64,000 nucleotides of DNA from Flaveria trinervia (GCA_025506515.1 CM046442.1:63931340-63995339), one strand, 5' to 3'; counted from the first letter of the stretch, positions 44,474-56,883 are shown. The notes: a model not told the origin generated them from the letters alone. Numbers and translations are program-made.

Positions 44474-45831
44474 GTATCGTTGGTTGCATGCACCTAAATA
44501 GGGCCATGCGCCCAACGGTATAAATTGTCTAAGTGTTCTCATGCACCCAAAACGCCATCGCCAAAACGCCATGCACCCAAATAGTAGCCATGCGCTTGGA
44601 AAAGGCTGAATTTGACAAAGTGTCCAGACGCCTAGAAAGCCCATGCGCCTAGGCACTCATGCGCCTGCATAGTGCCTATGCGCCTAGAATTTTCCCAGAA
44701 ATGGTTAACCGTTGCCCATGTGCCCCAATAGTGCCCATGCGCGCTAAGTTTCCCATGCGCCTAGTGGTCTCCATGCGCTGCATAGTGCCCATGCGCTTAA
44801 GACTTGGAATATTTTTCTAATTTTTGGGGAAAATGAAAATTGTAGGATTTGACTTGGGATGTTCTCGGGTGTGAAGTAAGTTGACTTTTGATGATGTATG
44901 CGCTGTGTTATGGCATGTATGATGATTGATATGTCATGTATGATGGTGTTTATGTTCTTTGTTATGTATGTTCATTTTCCATGGCTTTATGTTGAATGTT
45001 TATGAAAGAAATGATAAAGTATTATGTAACATAATGTGGAAGATAACGAAAAGAGGAACACAATGATAGAATGTATGCATTAATGATAGAGAAAGTGAAA
45101 GTAAAGAAAGTCTTGCAAGCAAATGTACGGAGGTGCATGACTCTAAAATGTCGTAAGCTCAACTATGTGTAGTTTAGCTAAACCATAAGGATACACACAG
45201 GGGTCTAGTCTTTGTGATTCCGGTTGTATGGTACATGGATGATAGTGAATACTCACCCCGGTGCTAGTGCCAGGCTATGTGTATTATGGAAGTCATTTAT
45301 GATCTTCGGCCCAGTACCCGCCTTGTGCATACGTTTGGGGTGTAGTATACAGTTGGGATCCTTGTCGCTTGCCCTGATGCTGGTGCTAGGCTATGTGCGT
45401 TATGGAAGTCATTATGATCTTCGGCCCAGTACCTGCTTTGTGCATACATTTGGGGTATAGCTAAAGACACTGATCCAAAAAGAAGTAAAGAAAGAAAGTA
45501 ATGAATACTAAAGGAAGATAATAATGATATTATCTATGTGTACGTATGATGTGTGATCATGTACAAACTTATAGAACGGTTTTGAAAGAAAATAATGTAT
45601 GTTTTTGTTTTAAAACTAGAACTTACTCAGCAACTCTGACTTTTATGTGTTTCCAGTTGGCAGGTAATGGTTGCTGAGGATGGCACGGGGTGGCTACTTG
45701 GCTAATTTTGGATGGCATTCTTTTGTATAATGTTTTTGCATTGTAATGCGAACAAACGATATTTTGTAATGTATGTTGTATTATTTTGCAAAAGCAATTA
45801 TGACGAAATGAAAAGGGTGTTTAAATGTTTC
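44474..45831. repeat. Gypsy-like LTR region with direct repeats
   Basis: No protein recognised. 44500-44795 holds about nine copies of CATGCGC(C/T), often CCATGCGCCTAG, every 20-40 bases. 45261-45345 and 45377-45460 are two copies of an 85-base unit (TTCGGCCCAGTACC core), period about 115. Composition and the late ACTTACTCAGCAACT stretch recall Ty3/gypsy LTRs of composites; that is recall, not proof. It is interrupted on the left by B and ends at J. Confidence 0.4.
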
Positions 45832-46321
45832 TGTTGGTCCATTTCATCGTATTTCAGTACAAATGTAGTGATGAATCATTCAATATCAAACACACATACT
45901 AAACAAGATGCATAATAATGATTGAAAACAATAACAACTCATTCAATATAAGACAATGAAGATCAATACATTCAATAAAATCAAAGCACAATGATATTTC
46001 TGTGAATTTACTGCTTAGAAAAGGTAAGTTGCAAAAAGGATCAACGATTAGGGTTTTTCAAGCTTACTCACAATGATAATGATCAAAAACTATATATAGC
46101 AGTCTTAGTTTCGCTGTCAGCGAAACTGTTTTGCCGAAACTGTAGTTTCGTCCGACAGAAAACAGTAGTTTCGCTTAGCGAACTAATTAGTTGACTGTTC
46201 GCTCACAGTTTCGTTGGACTGCAAAACTACCTAAATCTAATTACATACAAAAGGAAACTAACAAAAGACCTATTACAAGCAAAAATAAATATTCTAATCT
46301 AAGATGAGTCCAACCTATACA
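45832..46321 (-). repeat. 3' LTR of element J
   Basis: Plus-strand ends TGTTGGTCC and CCTATACA; polypurine tract just outside 46321. TATATATA at 46091-46098 read on minus, with an array at 46103-46235 directly upstream: a perfect inverted repeat with 10-base arms (AGTTTCGCTG/CAGCGAAACT) at 46107-46127 and several CGAAACTG/CAGTTTCG units. The partner LTR is missing. Confidence 0.65.
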
Positions 46322-46332
46322 TGATCTTCAAT

Positions 46333-46347
46333 TCTCCCCCTAGGTTG
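46333..46347 (-). promoter_or_regulatory. Polypurine tract of element J
   Basis: The minus strand reads CCAACCTAGGGGGAGAAT close to the LTR start, as in other elements of this window. Confidence 0.65.
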
Positions 46348-46360
46348 GAACTCACCACCT

Positions 46361-47638
46361 TCACTCGTCTTGATGTATCTTGTCAGCTCCAGCTTCCTCC
46401 GTTACCTTTGATTTGTCTTTAACACCTCCTGCGACAACTTCCTTAAGGGCTTCAGCAAATGATTCTCCATGGTCTCTTCCTGCTTCACGAGCCCCTTCAG
46501 GATGGGCACTAGCTTGCCCAAACTGCCTTGTCAGATCTAGTATATCCATGATCAAATCATCTTGAGCCCTTACTCGCTCTGCAAGCCTTTTCACTGCTGC
46601 TCTCACTCCTCTAATCTTATTTGCCATAATCATAAACAGACTGGCCTCTTTCCTTGTCTCTTCTCCCGCCCCAGCCTTGATATGATTCTCACATAAAACC
46701 AACAAATCTTCATCACAAAACTAAAGAGCTCCAGAGGATCAAATACTTTGAATTCTTTACCATTCTTAACTCTTATCACTGCCTCCCCCGTGTTATTATC
46801 ATAAAATCACTTCTCAAAATCTATAACTGTTGGGGAAGGGAATCTACTAACCTCACTCTATTCATAGTCTTTGGTGGTTTTACCCTTAGGACAATTCTTC
46901 CTTTTCTAGTTTCCCAATCTTTGTCTTTCTTTGATCGTTTCCTCTCTGCCTTCATGTATCCAAAAGACTCAAAGTTGTCATTTAGGCCATTTTTAATTTC
47001 TCTCTCCAAAAGTGAGGCTTGTTCACTAAGATTCGCATTCAGTAATGGCAGAGCCGCCAACCTCCTCAGATCCCATTCAGGCAAGGTCTTGAATGCCTTC
47101 CTCTTATGTATGTAACTAATTCCACCCCTCTCCTCTTGATCATGAATATCTTAAGGCCAGGGTTATAAAACCAACTAATAATCCTCTTATCAACCTCCTT
47201 TTTATTCAACCCTTCTAAGTGTTAGAAAAAGGGAGTTAATTCTTCAGGCTCCTTCTTTTTAACAAACCATTCAACTTTATCCATCTCAAAGACATCTTCA
47301 TCTAGCTCTCCCTTTTTGGCTACATATATCAATGGTCTCTCATCAACTTCATAGAATTCTGGCTCAGAATCGTAATCTACCAGTTGTTCATCGTCATCCT
47401 CTTCATCAACTAACGTTTTTCCTTTCTCAGCATCTCTTTCAACCGACTTCTCCCTCACAACCTCTTCTCCAACCAGATATTTTTCTACATCAAGTCCCAT
47501 GTTCACAAACCCAGCCTCCATAATCTCCTCTTCATTCTCCCTACCTTCATCTTCATTCCTTATTCTTGACCCTTCTGCACCAGCAGTTGCTGCACCAGAT
47601 GTGCCCTTTCCTTCTTTGGAGGAAGTACCCATGTTCAC
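46361..47638 (-). pseudogene. Additional ORF, C-terminal part (element J)
   Basis: Minus-strand blocks: an acidic start (47638-47222; YLVGEEVVREKSVERDAEKG, then repeated D/E), after a stop the domain IISWFYNPGLKIFMIKRRGG, LPEWDLRRLAALPLLNANLS and a helix LEREIKNGL, then GRIVLRVKPPKT; last a helical charged tail (RAAVKRLAERVRAQDDLI) ending at 46361 just before the polypurine tract. The W-x-Y...DLRRL domain matches the element F remnant at 1441-1875. The upstream half of the aORF is absent: at 47640 the sequence changes to element D on the other strand. Function unknown. Confidence 0.55.
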
Positions 47639-47644
47639 GACTAT

Positions 47645-49284
47645 TTAGAAATATGAGTTAAATCATCTAACTCACATTGGGGTTGATAAGTCTAAGGTAA
47701 GATGCTTCAAGTGCAATCTCTATGGACACTTTTCTAGAGAATGCAATCAACAAAATTCTGACACAACACAACATCAGAATCATCAGGCCAAACAACCCTC
47801 ATCAACTCAAAGATGTTTTAGACAGCCACAACTGACCAACGAGAAATTACTAAATTCTCATATTGAATCAAAGAAAAGGTCTGGGTTGGGATACAATGTT
47901 GTGGCACCTCCTGTTAACAATAACTATGTTTCTTTGCCTAAATCAATGACAAATAATCTGTCAAAACATTTTGTGCCTAGCACCAATATAGGAACTAGCT
48001 CAAATCAACAAAACATTGATAACGAGGTGAATGAAACTGAGTCTTCTAAATCAGAAAAGATTAATCAGAATTCTACTTAGATGAATGGGATGACTTGGAT
48101 GATTATGATGAACATGATGCTGATCTTTTAAATAAGATAAGAATGTTGTGTTTGGAACAAATATTTCATAAATGCTTGAAGAAACAAAGTTGCCATACCA
48201 TCCTAAACAAAGAAACATGTTGAAGACCATCTGCAAGGGAATAGCTCAGTTGAATGAAGGTCTTCAAGAACTAAATCAGCAACAAGCCACCTCCAAGAAA
48301 TCTGCTTCTACTGAGGAAAAAGAGAGATCCAAGGAAAAAGGAAAGAAAAGGCATCAACAGAACATCGACGGAAGAAGAACCTCTTTCCTGTACCAGATCT
48401 ACGAAATAAGAAAACTTTAGCAGAAGTCAACGATGATTCAGTAGATGATCTACAGAAGAGAAATTCAGCTCCAAACAATCAAAAGATGAATAAAGTGGAA
48501 AAAGAAGAAGCACATCCAAAGCTGAAGAAGAAAGAACAACATCAAAGGTTAGCAAACCATAAAATTGATTCTAAGAAAGAATCAGATGAAAAGTATTGCA
48601 AATGGTGTGACATGAAAAATCACAATACTGAAGATTGTTAATTCAGTAGCTACTGCTCTATTTGCAATATGAACAATCACATGACTGCTGATTGCTACTT
48701 CAACAAACATTGTGCCATCTGCAACAAAAATAACCATTCCACTCAGGAATGTTATTTGAACAAAAAGAACGAGACAAAAGGCACAAAGAAGAAATAATCA
48801 GATAAGTCTGAATCAGATACTCAATGAACTGAAACCAAAGTTAAAATCAAAGGACAAAACATCATCAAGTGCTCATCCATTGAAGAAAATACAAACTTTC
48901 CAGCAGTCAAAAACACCTCACAAAAGGGTAGATTTGACTGTTAAGGAAACAAAAGATGATGATGCATTCTTTGATAAATTTGAAAAGGGAATTCATATAC
49001 CTCATTCAATAACAAAAGATTGTGAGATATTTAATCATAAAGTTTCATTATCAAAACCAAAGTCTCAAATCAATAAGACTAAGTTGAATCAAGAAGAAAT
49101 TGAGGAACAAGAACCTAGTTCATCAACATCCCATTCAACAGAATCAACCTCATCTAAAACAAATCAGAATGAATCAACCAAAACTAAAACTAAAACTTCA
49201 AGATTTGTTCATGAAGGAGTAACAATTTTAGACACTGTTGACAAACCCAAGATCATTAAGACTTGGGTTGTCAATTCTAACTGA
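47645..49284 (+). pseudogene. gag: Sirevirus-type gag, C-terminal part (element D)
   Basis: Opens with knuckle 1 CFKCNLYGHFSREC (near 47700). A charged coiled-coil-like region follows (KTICKGIAQLNEGLQELNQQ, 48210-48280), then three tandem knuckles at 48597-48752, a Lys/Ser/Thr-rich tail and the end IIKTWVVNSN with TGA at 49282-49284. The end matches KKVWVSKTN of A and B. Stops interrupt it (for example after the second knuckle). The N-terminal capsid part is missing. Confidence 0.8.
48597..48752 (+). repeat. Three tandem CCHC zinc knuckles
   Basis: CKWCDMKNHNTEDC, CSICNMNNHMTADC and CAICNKNNHSTQEC, all C-x2-C-x4-H-x4-C, joined by YF-NK/SS-Y/H linkers; a TAA has replaced a tyrosine codon between the first two. 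A and B have a single knuckle at this place. Confidence 0.9.
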
Positions 49285-49298
49285 TTTATTTCCGAATG

Positions 49299-52200
49299 CA
49301 GGAACAATATTGGAGAGCTAACAACAAGTGGTATGTTGACAGTGGTTGTTCCAGGCATATGATAGGAAACTGGTCACTTCTCCATGACTTCAAACATAAA
49401 AAGGCTTCTTATGTGGCATTTGGTGGGGATAAAAAGGGAGGTAAAATTGTTGGTGAAGGAATGATAACAAATGGTGTGCTCAAATTTGAGAAAGTAAATT
49501 ATTATGAAAATTTATAGTATAATTTACTGTGTCTCAAATGTGTGATCAAAATTATACCACATTGTGTGATAATACTAATTGTTACATTCTCAAGTCAGGA
49601 TTTAATGTTCCAGAAGACTAGATCCTCCTCAAAGTAGCAAGAAAAGGAAACACTTATGTTTTGGATATGAACAACACATCACTCACAAAACATGAAACAT
49701 GCCTTCTATCTAAGCTATTAGAAGATGTATCTCAATTATGGCATAGAAGGCTTGTCCATTCTAACATGAAGAACATGAATAAATTGGTGTAAAATGACCT
49801 CGTCATTGGATTGCCAAACAAAGAGTTTCATTGCTCAACTCACTATTCTTCTTCTTACAAAGGAAAACAACATAGAGTGTCACATAAATCCAAAATTATC
49901 AATACTAATACTACACCACTCGAATTGCTTCACATGGATCTGTTTGATCCTACCAATGTGATGAGCATTGGAAAAAGGCAATATTGTTTAGTGATAGTTG
50001 ATGATTTCACAAGATTCACATGGGTCTTTTTCTTAAAACAAAAAAGTGAAACATCAGAAACATTAATGGACTTTGTGATCAAGATTGAGAATCAACTTCA
50101 TACAAAAGTTAAAATTTTTAGGAGTGACAATGGTACTGAATTTGTCAATTTTGAAATGGATTCCTTTTGAAAGAGCAAAGGTATTGAAAGGGAATTCAGT
50201 GCACCAAGAACTCCACAAAAAAATGGAGTTGCTGAAAAAAGAAACAGAATTCTCATTGAAGCAGCCAAGACAATGCTAGCTGATTCACAATTGCCCATCA
50301 CATTTTGGGCTGAGGCTGTGAATACTGCATGCAATGTTCAAAATAGAACATTAATTGTCAAAGAACATAACAAAACTCCTTATGAGCTCTTGTTTAAAAG
50401 AAAACCATACATAGGATATCTTAAAGTCTTTGGATGTCATGTATCTGTTTTAAACATAAAAGAGTCATTGTGAAAATTTTCAGAAAAAGCATATGATGGT
50501 TTCTTTGTTGGATACTCTTTAACATCTAAATCTTATAGGATTTATATTCCACAACATAACATTGTGGAAGAAACTCCTAATGTATCCTTTGATGAATCTC
50601 TATTTACTAAGTCTGTTAAAGGTTCATCATGGTTGTTTGACATAGATGCTCTAACTAAATCATTTAACTATGATCATTTGAACACTGCAGGATCTGATGA
50701 AGTATGTTATCCATTCGTTTCCCCTCATATGACTGAAGTAACATTATCTACTGATCCTCCAAGGATACACACATCCTCGGGTGGAAACACATCAGCAGCA
50801 GCTGCAGACACTACATGTGGAAATGAACATGGTGCATCCGGAGATGTGAATGCTGTCCCTTCAACAGATCCATGCTCTCAAGTGAATACAACAAACATTG
50901 GAAATGTTTCAAGTCCTCACTTATCATCTGGAAAAGTTCATGTAACTCCTACGGAAGAGCAAAATGATTCTGCAGAAGTTCCTGCAACTTCTACAGAAGA
51001 GCTAAATGATTATGGGGAAGTTTTTGTGGAAGAGCAAAATGGTTCCGGAGAAATTCCTACGGAAGAGCAAATAGATACTAGAGATGTTCCTACAACCCAT
51101 ACAGAAGAGACTCATGATACTTCTCCTCAATTTGAACATTTTGACTATTTTCTAATCTCTCAACCTGGGTTTGTCAGTCTGAAGCAATGGAAATGACTAA
51201 CCTAGAATCATCTATGCCAGTTGAATCAACTCCATCAATGAGAATCCATAAGACTCATTCAGTCAACAACATCATTAGAGATCTTACAAAGAGAACTACA
51301 AGGAGCCAAAGTGGTACTACCACCTTTGTCTCTTCAGTTGTTTTCTTTCTCAAGTAGTCCTTCCAAACATCACTGCTTCTTTAAAGACATAGTTGGTTTG
51401 AAGCTATGCAAGAAGAGCTTTAACAATTTAGAAAGCAAAAGGTATGGTCTCTAGTTGATTTGCCTGAAGGTCACATCCTATTGGAACAAGGTGGCTATAC
51501 AAAAACAAGCTGGATAATAGAGGGATTATTGTAAGACATAAAGCAAGGTTGATTGAACAAGGATACACTCAAGAAGAAGGAATAGACTATGATGAAGTTT
51601 TTACACCAGTTGCAAGAATTATGGCCATAAGAGTGTTTCTAGCTTATGCATCATATAAGAAGTTCACTGTGTATCAGATGGATGTCAAGTGTGGATTTCT
51701 ATATAGGAAGATTGATGAGGAAGTGTATGTGTCACAACCCCCTGGTTTTGAAGATCCTCATTATCCTCATAGGGTATACAAACTAGATAAAGCCTTGTAT
51801 GGTCTTCATCAAGCACTAAGAAAGTGGTATGAAACACTATCATCTTTCTTGCTCAAGCATGGCTACAAAAGAGGAACCATTGATCAGACACTCTTTCTCA
51901 AACAAGAACATCAAGATCTCTTAGTTGTTCAAATATATGTTGATGACATTATATTTGGCTCAACTAACAAGAAATTGTGTGTAAATTTCAAAGAGCTGAT
52001 GAAATTTGAATTTTAGATGAGTTCAGTGGGTAAATTAACCTTCTTTCTTGGTCTTCAAGTTCATCAAAAACCATATGGGATATTCATCAATCAAGAAAAA
52101 TACATACATCAAATTTTGAAGAAATACAATCTTGCTGAAGTATCCTCATGCAAAACACCACATCAACAATTAACAAGATTGTTCTTGGTCCTTCAAGAAA

Positions 52201-52875
52201 ATATATTGATCAAAAATTATATAGATCAATAATAGGTTCACTTATGTATCTAACTGCCAGTAGACCTGACATTATGTTTGCTGTGTGTGTGTGCTAGGTA
52301 CCAATCTGATCCAAGGGAGTCTCATCTGAATGTTGTAAAAAGGATTTTCAGATACCTCAAAGGAAAACCAGGACTTGGTCTTTGGTATCCAAAGGATGGT
52401 GACTATACACTCTACTCATATTCAAACAGTGACTATGTGGATATAACAGTAACAGAAAATCAACAACTGGTGGATGTCGATTCATCGAACCAAGACTAGT
52501 ATCATGGCAGTGCAAGGAACAAACAAACGTATCTGTATCCATAGCTAAGGCTGAGTACTAGCCGCTTCAGCTGGTTGCTCTTAAGTCCTTTGGTTGCAAA
52601 ACCAATTGCTTGACTATGGTTACAACTTTCTTCAAACTTCAATTTACATAGACAGTTCTACTACTATGTTTATAACTGCTAATCCTGTGCAACATAGTAA
52701 AACAAAACATATTGAGATAAGCTATCATTTTCTGAGAGATTGCTTAGAAAAGGGATTGATTAAGTTAGTCAAAGTGGATACAACAAATCAGCTTGCTGAT
52801 TTATTCACTAAAGCCTTTGATTCTGTCAGATTTAATTTTCTAATTGAGTCTCTAGGAATGATTAACTTAGGTTAA
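49299..52875 (+). pseudogene. pol: Copia pol: protease, integrase, reverse transcriptase, RNase H (element D)
   Basis: Protease NKWYVDSGCSRHMIGNW (D-S-G); pre-integrase LWHRRLVHSNMKNM then a degraded C-x2-C (CSTHYSSSYKGKQH); integrase D-D-E as HMDLFD, FRSDNGTEF and NGVAEKRN; reverse transcriptase EQGYTQEEGIDYDEVFTPVA, YQMDVKCGFLYRK, ALYGLHQALRKWYE and catalytic QIYVDDIIFGS (near 51940); RNase H NSDYVD..., FITANPVQHSKTKHIEISYH, ending SLGMINLG at 52875. Stops near 49517, 50170, 50473 and 52016 and shifts near 51350 and 52200 inactivate it. Between integrase and reverse transcriptase (50700-51200) a Thr/Glu-rich stretch repeats a TEEQND-type unit five times. Confidence 0.92.
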
Positions 52876-54127
52876 TCAATTTGAACAACAAAACACTATG
52901 TGTAATGATGCTTCAGCATGACATATGGATGGGAAATGATAGTAAACTATATCTTTGCTTATTCCTGAATTCATAAATTAACAATAAATCTAAGCAAGTT
53001 TCTTGATATATGAGTAGATTCATCTTGAGTGGAAACTACACTGAGTGCATGCCAAACATAGTGCTAAATGATTGTTTGTGGGAAACTTTATTTTGAGAAT
53101 ACAAAGTGAGTCTTATTCTGATGTGACCAAATCACTCATCTAAACACACTTACCAACACTTTATAATATCTATCTTTGCAAATTATACTCCCTTTGTTTT
53201 GTGTGAACAAAGACCTGGGTGTATGATCACCATACTGAATATCAGTTAGAAAAGGTGAAAAGATCATGATCCTCATCATCCCTCTCTTTTGTGTGAACAA
53301 AGACCTAGGTTGAAGGCACCTCTGTTTTACATGAGTAAAGACCTCGTGACCTGAAGATGATCATATCTAAGCTCTCAAAAGAATCCTATGTGACCAGTTG
53401 TATATTAATCTAGAGCTTTTACATCATTGCATTAATGAGATGTCAAATGCATCTCAAGATAGAACTTATAACTTAAAGTATATAGTCCTTAAGTGTAAAA
53501 AATGATGATTTGACTTGCAAAGGGAAGACAAAATCTTTATGACTTAAATGTGAAGCCCATAACAGTTATTTCCAAATCAATCTGAAAACATGATAAACAA
53601 CATGCCCATTTGATACATGAGCTCTTGTATGGATTTAAGTGGACAATATACTTACAATCAGAACTTTGTTCAGGTATCAATTCAACAAAGTAACTCATCA
53701 GGAAGAGGCTTAGTATTATAGTATGATCCCATCATATGTGTATATATGTCTGCTCATCATCATACAGTTAAATGTCACTCATGTTATTCTTCTTAGAAAT
53801 TTATGATAAATGCTTAATGTCATCATTAATCAGAATTTTAGGGGGAGTAGAATACAAGAAGTAAAGTTTATCAATCAACAGCTTTGTCTATTTCATTATC
53901 AATTTGAAGGAATTGGAATCTGAGCACCATCTTAGCTCTTGGATACATGACATTTTCCTTAAAATCATATTTTTTAACGTTCTTATGCTAAATTGTCATG
54001 TATACAAAGTCAACAAGGTCCAACAACAATAAATGGTTCTAAGCATGGACTTGGACCATGCAATAATACTTCAAAGCACTGTGCCATCTTAAGCATTAGC
54101 AGAAGCTACAGTGTTGAAAATTTAAAT
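52876..54127 (+). other. Spacer after pol of element D
   Basis: No protein. Three copies of a TGTGTGAACAAAGACCT-like unit at 53192-53346. TTTTAGGGGGAGTAG at 53837-53851 looks like an extra polypurine tract; Sireviruses are known for multiplied copies of it upstream of the 3' LTR. Confidence 0.5.
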
Positions 54128-54342
54128 GTTTATCCGTAGATTGGTAAACTACGGATGAGCAAAGATCATCAAAGATAGTTTAATTTCATAGTTTGGTAAT
54201 CTGTGGATAGTTATATTTCATCAGCACATATCGTTAAGTCATCCGCAGATGATTTATGGGATCCGTAGATGATCTGCGGAAGAATTTGTTAAGGGTTCCA
54301 CTTCATTAATGTGATAAAATTAAGGTGTCTGAGAGTATAAAT
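54128..54342 (+). promoter_or_regulatory. Internal hairpin array and TATA-like box before the D aORF
   Basis: 54135-54290 has CCGTAG...CTACGG (arms 6, near 54136) and TCCGTAGAT/ATCTGCGGA (near 54261, one wobble), with further CCGCAGAT and AATCTGTGG half-sites. TATAAAT lies at 54336-54342. The aORF starts at 54623. Confidence 0.5.
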
Positions 54343-54622
54343 GATGTGTTTGACTTCAAACATCATTATTCGCTTTTTCAGTTCACTTTTTCAGACCCAG
54401 AAAAACACACTCTCAAAAAACTTTTCCCCCTTTTATAACATTCAAATTCTACCAAATCAAAATCATTAAACAAACATATATCTATGTTCTTAATTAGCTG
54501 TTTTCAAGGTAAAACATGTCGTAATATGAAGAATGATCTGTTTGATTCTTGTTTATTCTCACAACTGTTTGTATTCTCATATCAATAATGTGATTCTAAC
54601 AAAATCTTCTTCTTATGAACAT

Positions 54623-56883
54623 ATGGATAATCGATTTGCGACAGAACACAATGTGTGTGCCTTCTTAAACCTTGACGATCCTGTTTCAAAAGGGTGTCAA
54701 GAAATTATCTGATATCTAAGAGGGTCTAGGTTGTTCTATGCCTTATCAGTAGAGCCTGTGATTCATCAATCACACTTCACTGATTTCTGGAACTTTTCAT
54801 AAATAGAAGAAGATGGCCAAGTTATTATGGATAATGTGAGAGTCGAAGATTGAGAGTCGATGAATAGACAATAAGAAGGGTTCTCGAGTTGGGAGATGTA
54901 GAAGCTGGTCATCCTGATGTATTCGACAATGAATACATAGAGAGATTTTTTCTCATGATGGGGTGTGATGGTGATTTCAAGAAGGGAGAAATCAAGAAAG
55001 GAAGACTCTGCAACTTGTACAGAGTTCTCTGCCACACTTACCTTAAGTGCATCTCAAACAGAAAATCTAGTCTTGACAGATTTTCAAGGCATATCTGTTC
55101 TGGGATTATTGGTGTTTTTGAGGGAAGAACCTATAATTACTCAAGTACATATTCAACTGCTTATGTGATCACATCAAAGTGCAGAAGGCTGATAAAATGT
55201 ATATGTTTCCAAGGTTTCTGCAACTGATCATTAACGCTGATCTGCCTGGAACTACTGTGGATGGTGGTGTGTTCGTACAAGCACACCTTGGCAGATTAGT
55301 ACTGAATAAAATATTAGGGAAATATGAAGGAGGAGACATGCCCATGTTTGCACATGTGGTTGATGCTACTGCAAATATTCCTCAAGAGCTTGTGTGGGAA
55401 GATCAACAAGAGAACTCTGCAACCAACTCTGTTCAAGACACTCACTCACCAGATATATCACCCATACATCAGCAACCTCATCCATCACCATCCCAACCAT
55501 AATCTCCAGCCAACCAAAACACAGAACCAATCTCTCCAATCCACCATCAATCACCTAATCAACAACAAACATCCTAACCACAATCTCCAGCCAGCCAAAA
55601 CACAGAATCAACCTCTCCAATCCACCCCTAATCACCAAATTAGCTTCAAATGCAACTTTATCAACAACCTCCAATCCAGAAAATTCAGCCACCGAGAGCA
55701 TTTACACTAGGGAGACAGAGTTAGCCTCACAAGCAAGTACAGTTCAACTCTCATTATCCAAAACTGAATCCCCTGTATTCTCAAATGAAACTAAACCAGT
55801 ATCTCCGGTCACTGACCATCAACAACAACATCAACAACCACATCAGAAATCGGAAGATCAAGCCATTGATGCCAGTTCAAGCTGAGCAAGTGTAGCCCAT
55901 AGAAAGGTAAAAGATGATGGGATTGCTTCTCAACATTAGGAAGGAGAAGAAGAAGCAAACCATGTTGATGTGATTGTATACAATAAAGATGATCTAAATG
56001 ATGATGACATCCCTTTAAGCAAAAGTTATTTGGTGGCAGGGTACAAAAAGCATGTAGTGAAGTCCAACTTCAGAAAGCAAAGGATTAAGGAGCTGAAAGG
56101 AATAATTGCAAGAAAGGATGAAATGCTGATGGAACTAGAATCAAGAGTCAAAAGCTTGAGAGAAGATGCCGTGTGCAATAATGAAGTGATTGAGACCCTG
56201 ATCAATCATGGGTTCCCATTTGACATGGTTGAAAGAATGAACTTGACTGAGATGAAAGATATGCTGAAAGAGTTTGAGCTTGCTAGGTTCATAATTCCAA
56301 ATTATGACTATGAAGCATTCACCACTTTTCAAGCCATTAAGAAAATCAAGAAAGATCTTGGCCATTGTGACACTACTAAACTCACCAAGTACAATATGGT
56401 ATGTTGGCTTCAAGGACACAATTACAAGGCTCATGAGCTTAAAGGAAGAAGTGTTGGTGAACTAAGAAGAATGATGGAACATTAAGGAAAAGGGCTCAGT
56501 TTAAAGACTTGGAGGAAGGAGTGATTGAAGGAGGTTGTGTGGTTGATGAACCAATAGCAAAAGAAAGTCTTGTGAAGGCTGAAACTTCCTTGTGTGAGAT
56601 TATTAAGAAAGCTCAGACTCATAATTTGATGGTCAAGGCTATGTTCCTCACCAATAACGGTTATGATGTTAATGAAGTGTTCAAGATGAAAAATGAGGGA
56701 ATGGTTGAAGAGGAAGAAAAGCTCAACAAGTTGTTGGATCCCACTTTTATGATTTAGTATGAAGGGGCACAAACAACCAAGTCACCTGTATTTCCCTCAA
56801 TTTCTAAATCCAAAAAGAATGAAGCCCTTCAATCATTGTACCCAGATCTGTATAAAATGATTGGTAGGGAGATCAAGGATTAG
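54623..56883 (+). pseudogene. Additional ORF downstream of pol (aORF, family 2, element D)
   Basis: MDNRFATEHNVCAFLNLDD at 54623; reading, with stops near 54710 and 54800, passes through FTDFWNFS, VLELGDVEAGHPDVFDNEYI, LCHTYLKCISNRKSSLDRFS, a shift near 55140, MYMFPRFLQLIINADLPGTT and a Pro/Gln/Thr-rich linker (55400-55860). After it comes a helical part: KQRIKELKGIIARKDEMLME and FELARFIIPNYDYEAF (55970-56485), and a last block to 56757, with weak continuation to 56883. N-terminal two thirds match E (9651-12173); the C-terminal helical part does not obviously match E. No signal peptide or membrane helix. It is preceded by its own array and TATA-like box. Confidence 0.6.

Larger units (their letters stand above)
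47645..56883 (+). mobile_element. Element D: 5'-truncated Sirevirus-like copia element
   Basis: Plus strand: gag from its first zinc knuckle, complete but decayed pol, spacer with a polypurine-like tract and a hairpin array, and an aORF. No 5' LTR or leader: it starts at the junction with J. The LTR that follows (56911) carries a different array motif and may belong only to element K. Confidence 0.75.

Noticed and set aside
47640..47645. J and D as one element with inverted halves
   Set aside because: J is a 3' end on the minus strand and D an internal start on the plus strand; their sequences are not homologous at the junction, so two truncated elements are simpler.
50098..50334. Minus-strand frame opposite the D integrase
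   Set aside because: Antisense shadow of the conserved integrase core; no independent support.
54623..56883. aORF as a retroviral-type envelope gene
   Set aside because: The position fits, but I see no signal peptide, glycoprotein-like cysteines or transmembrane helix in any of the copies.
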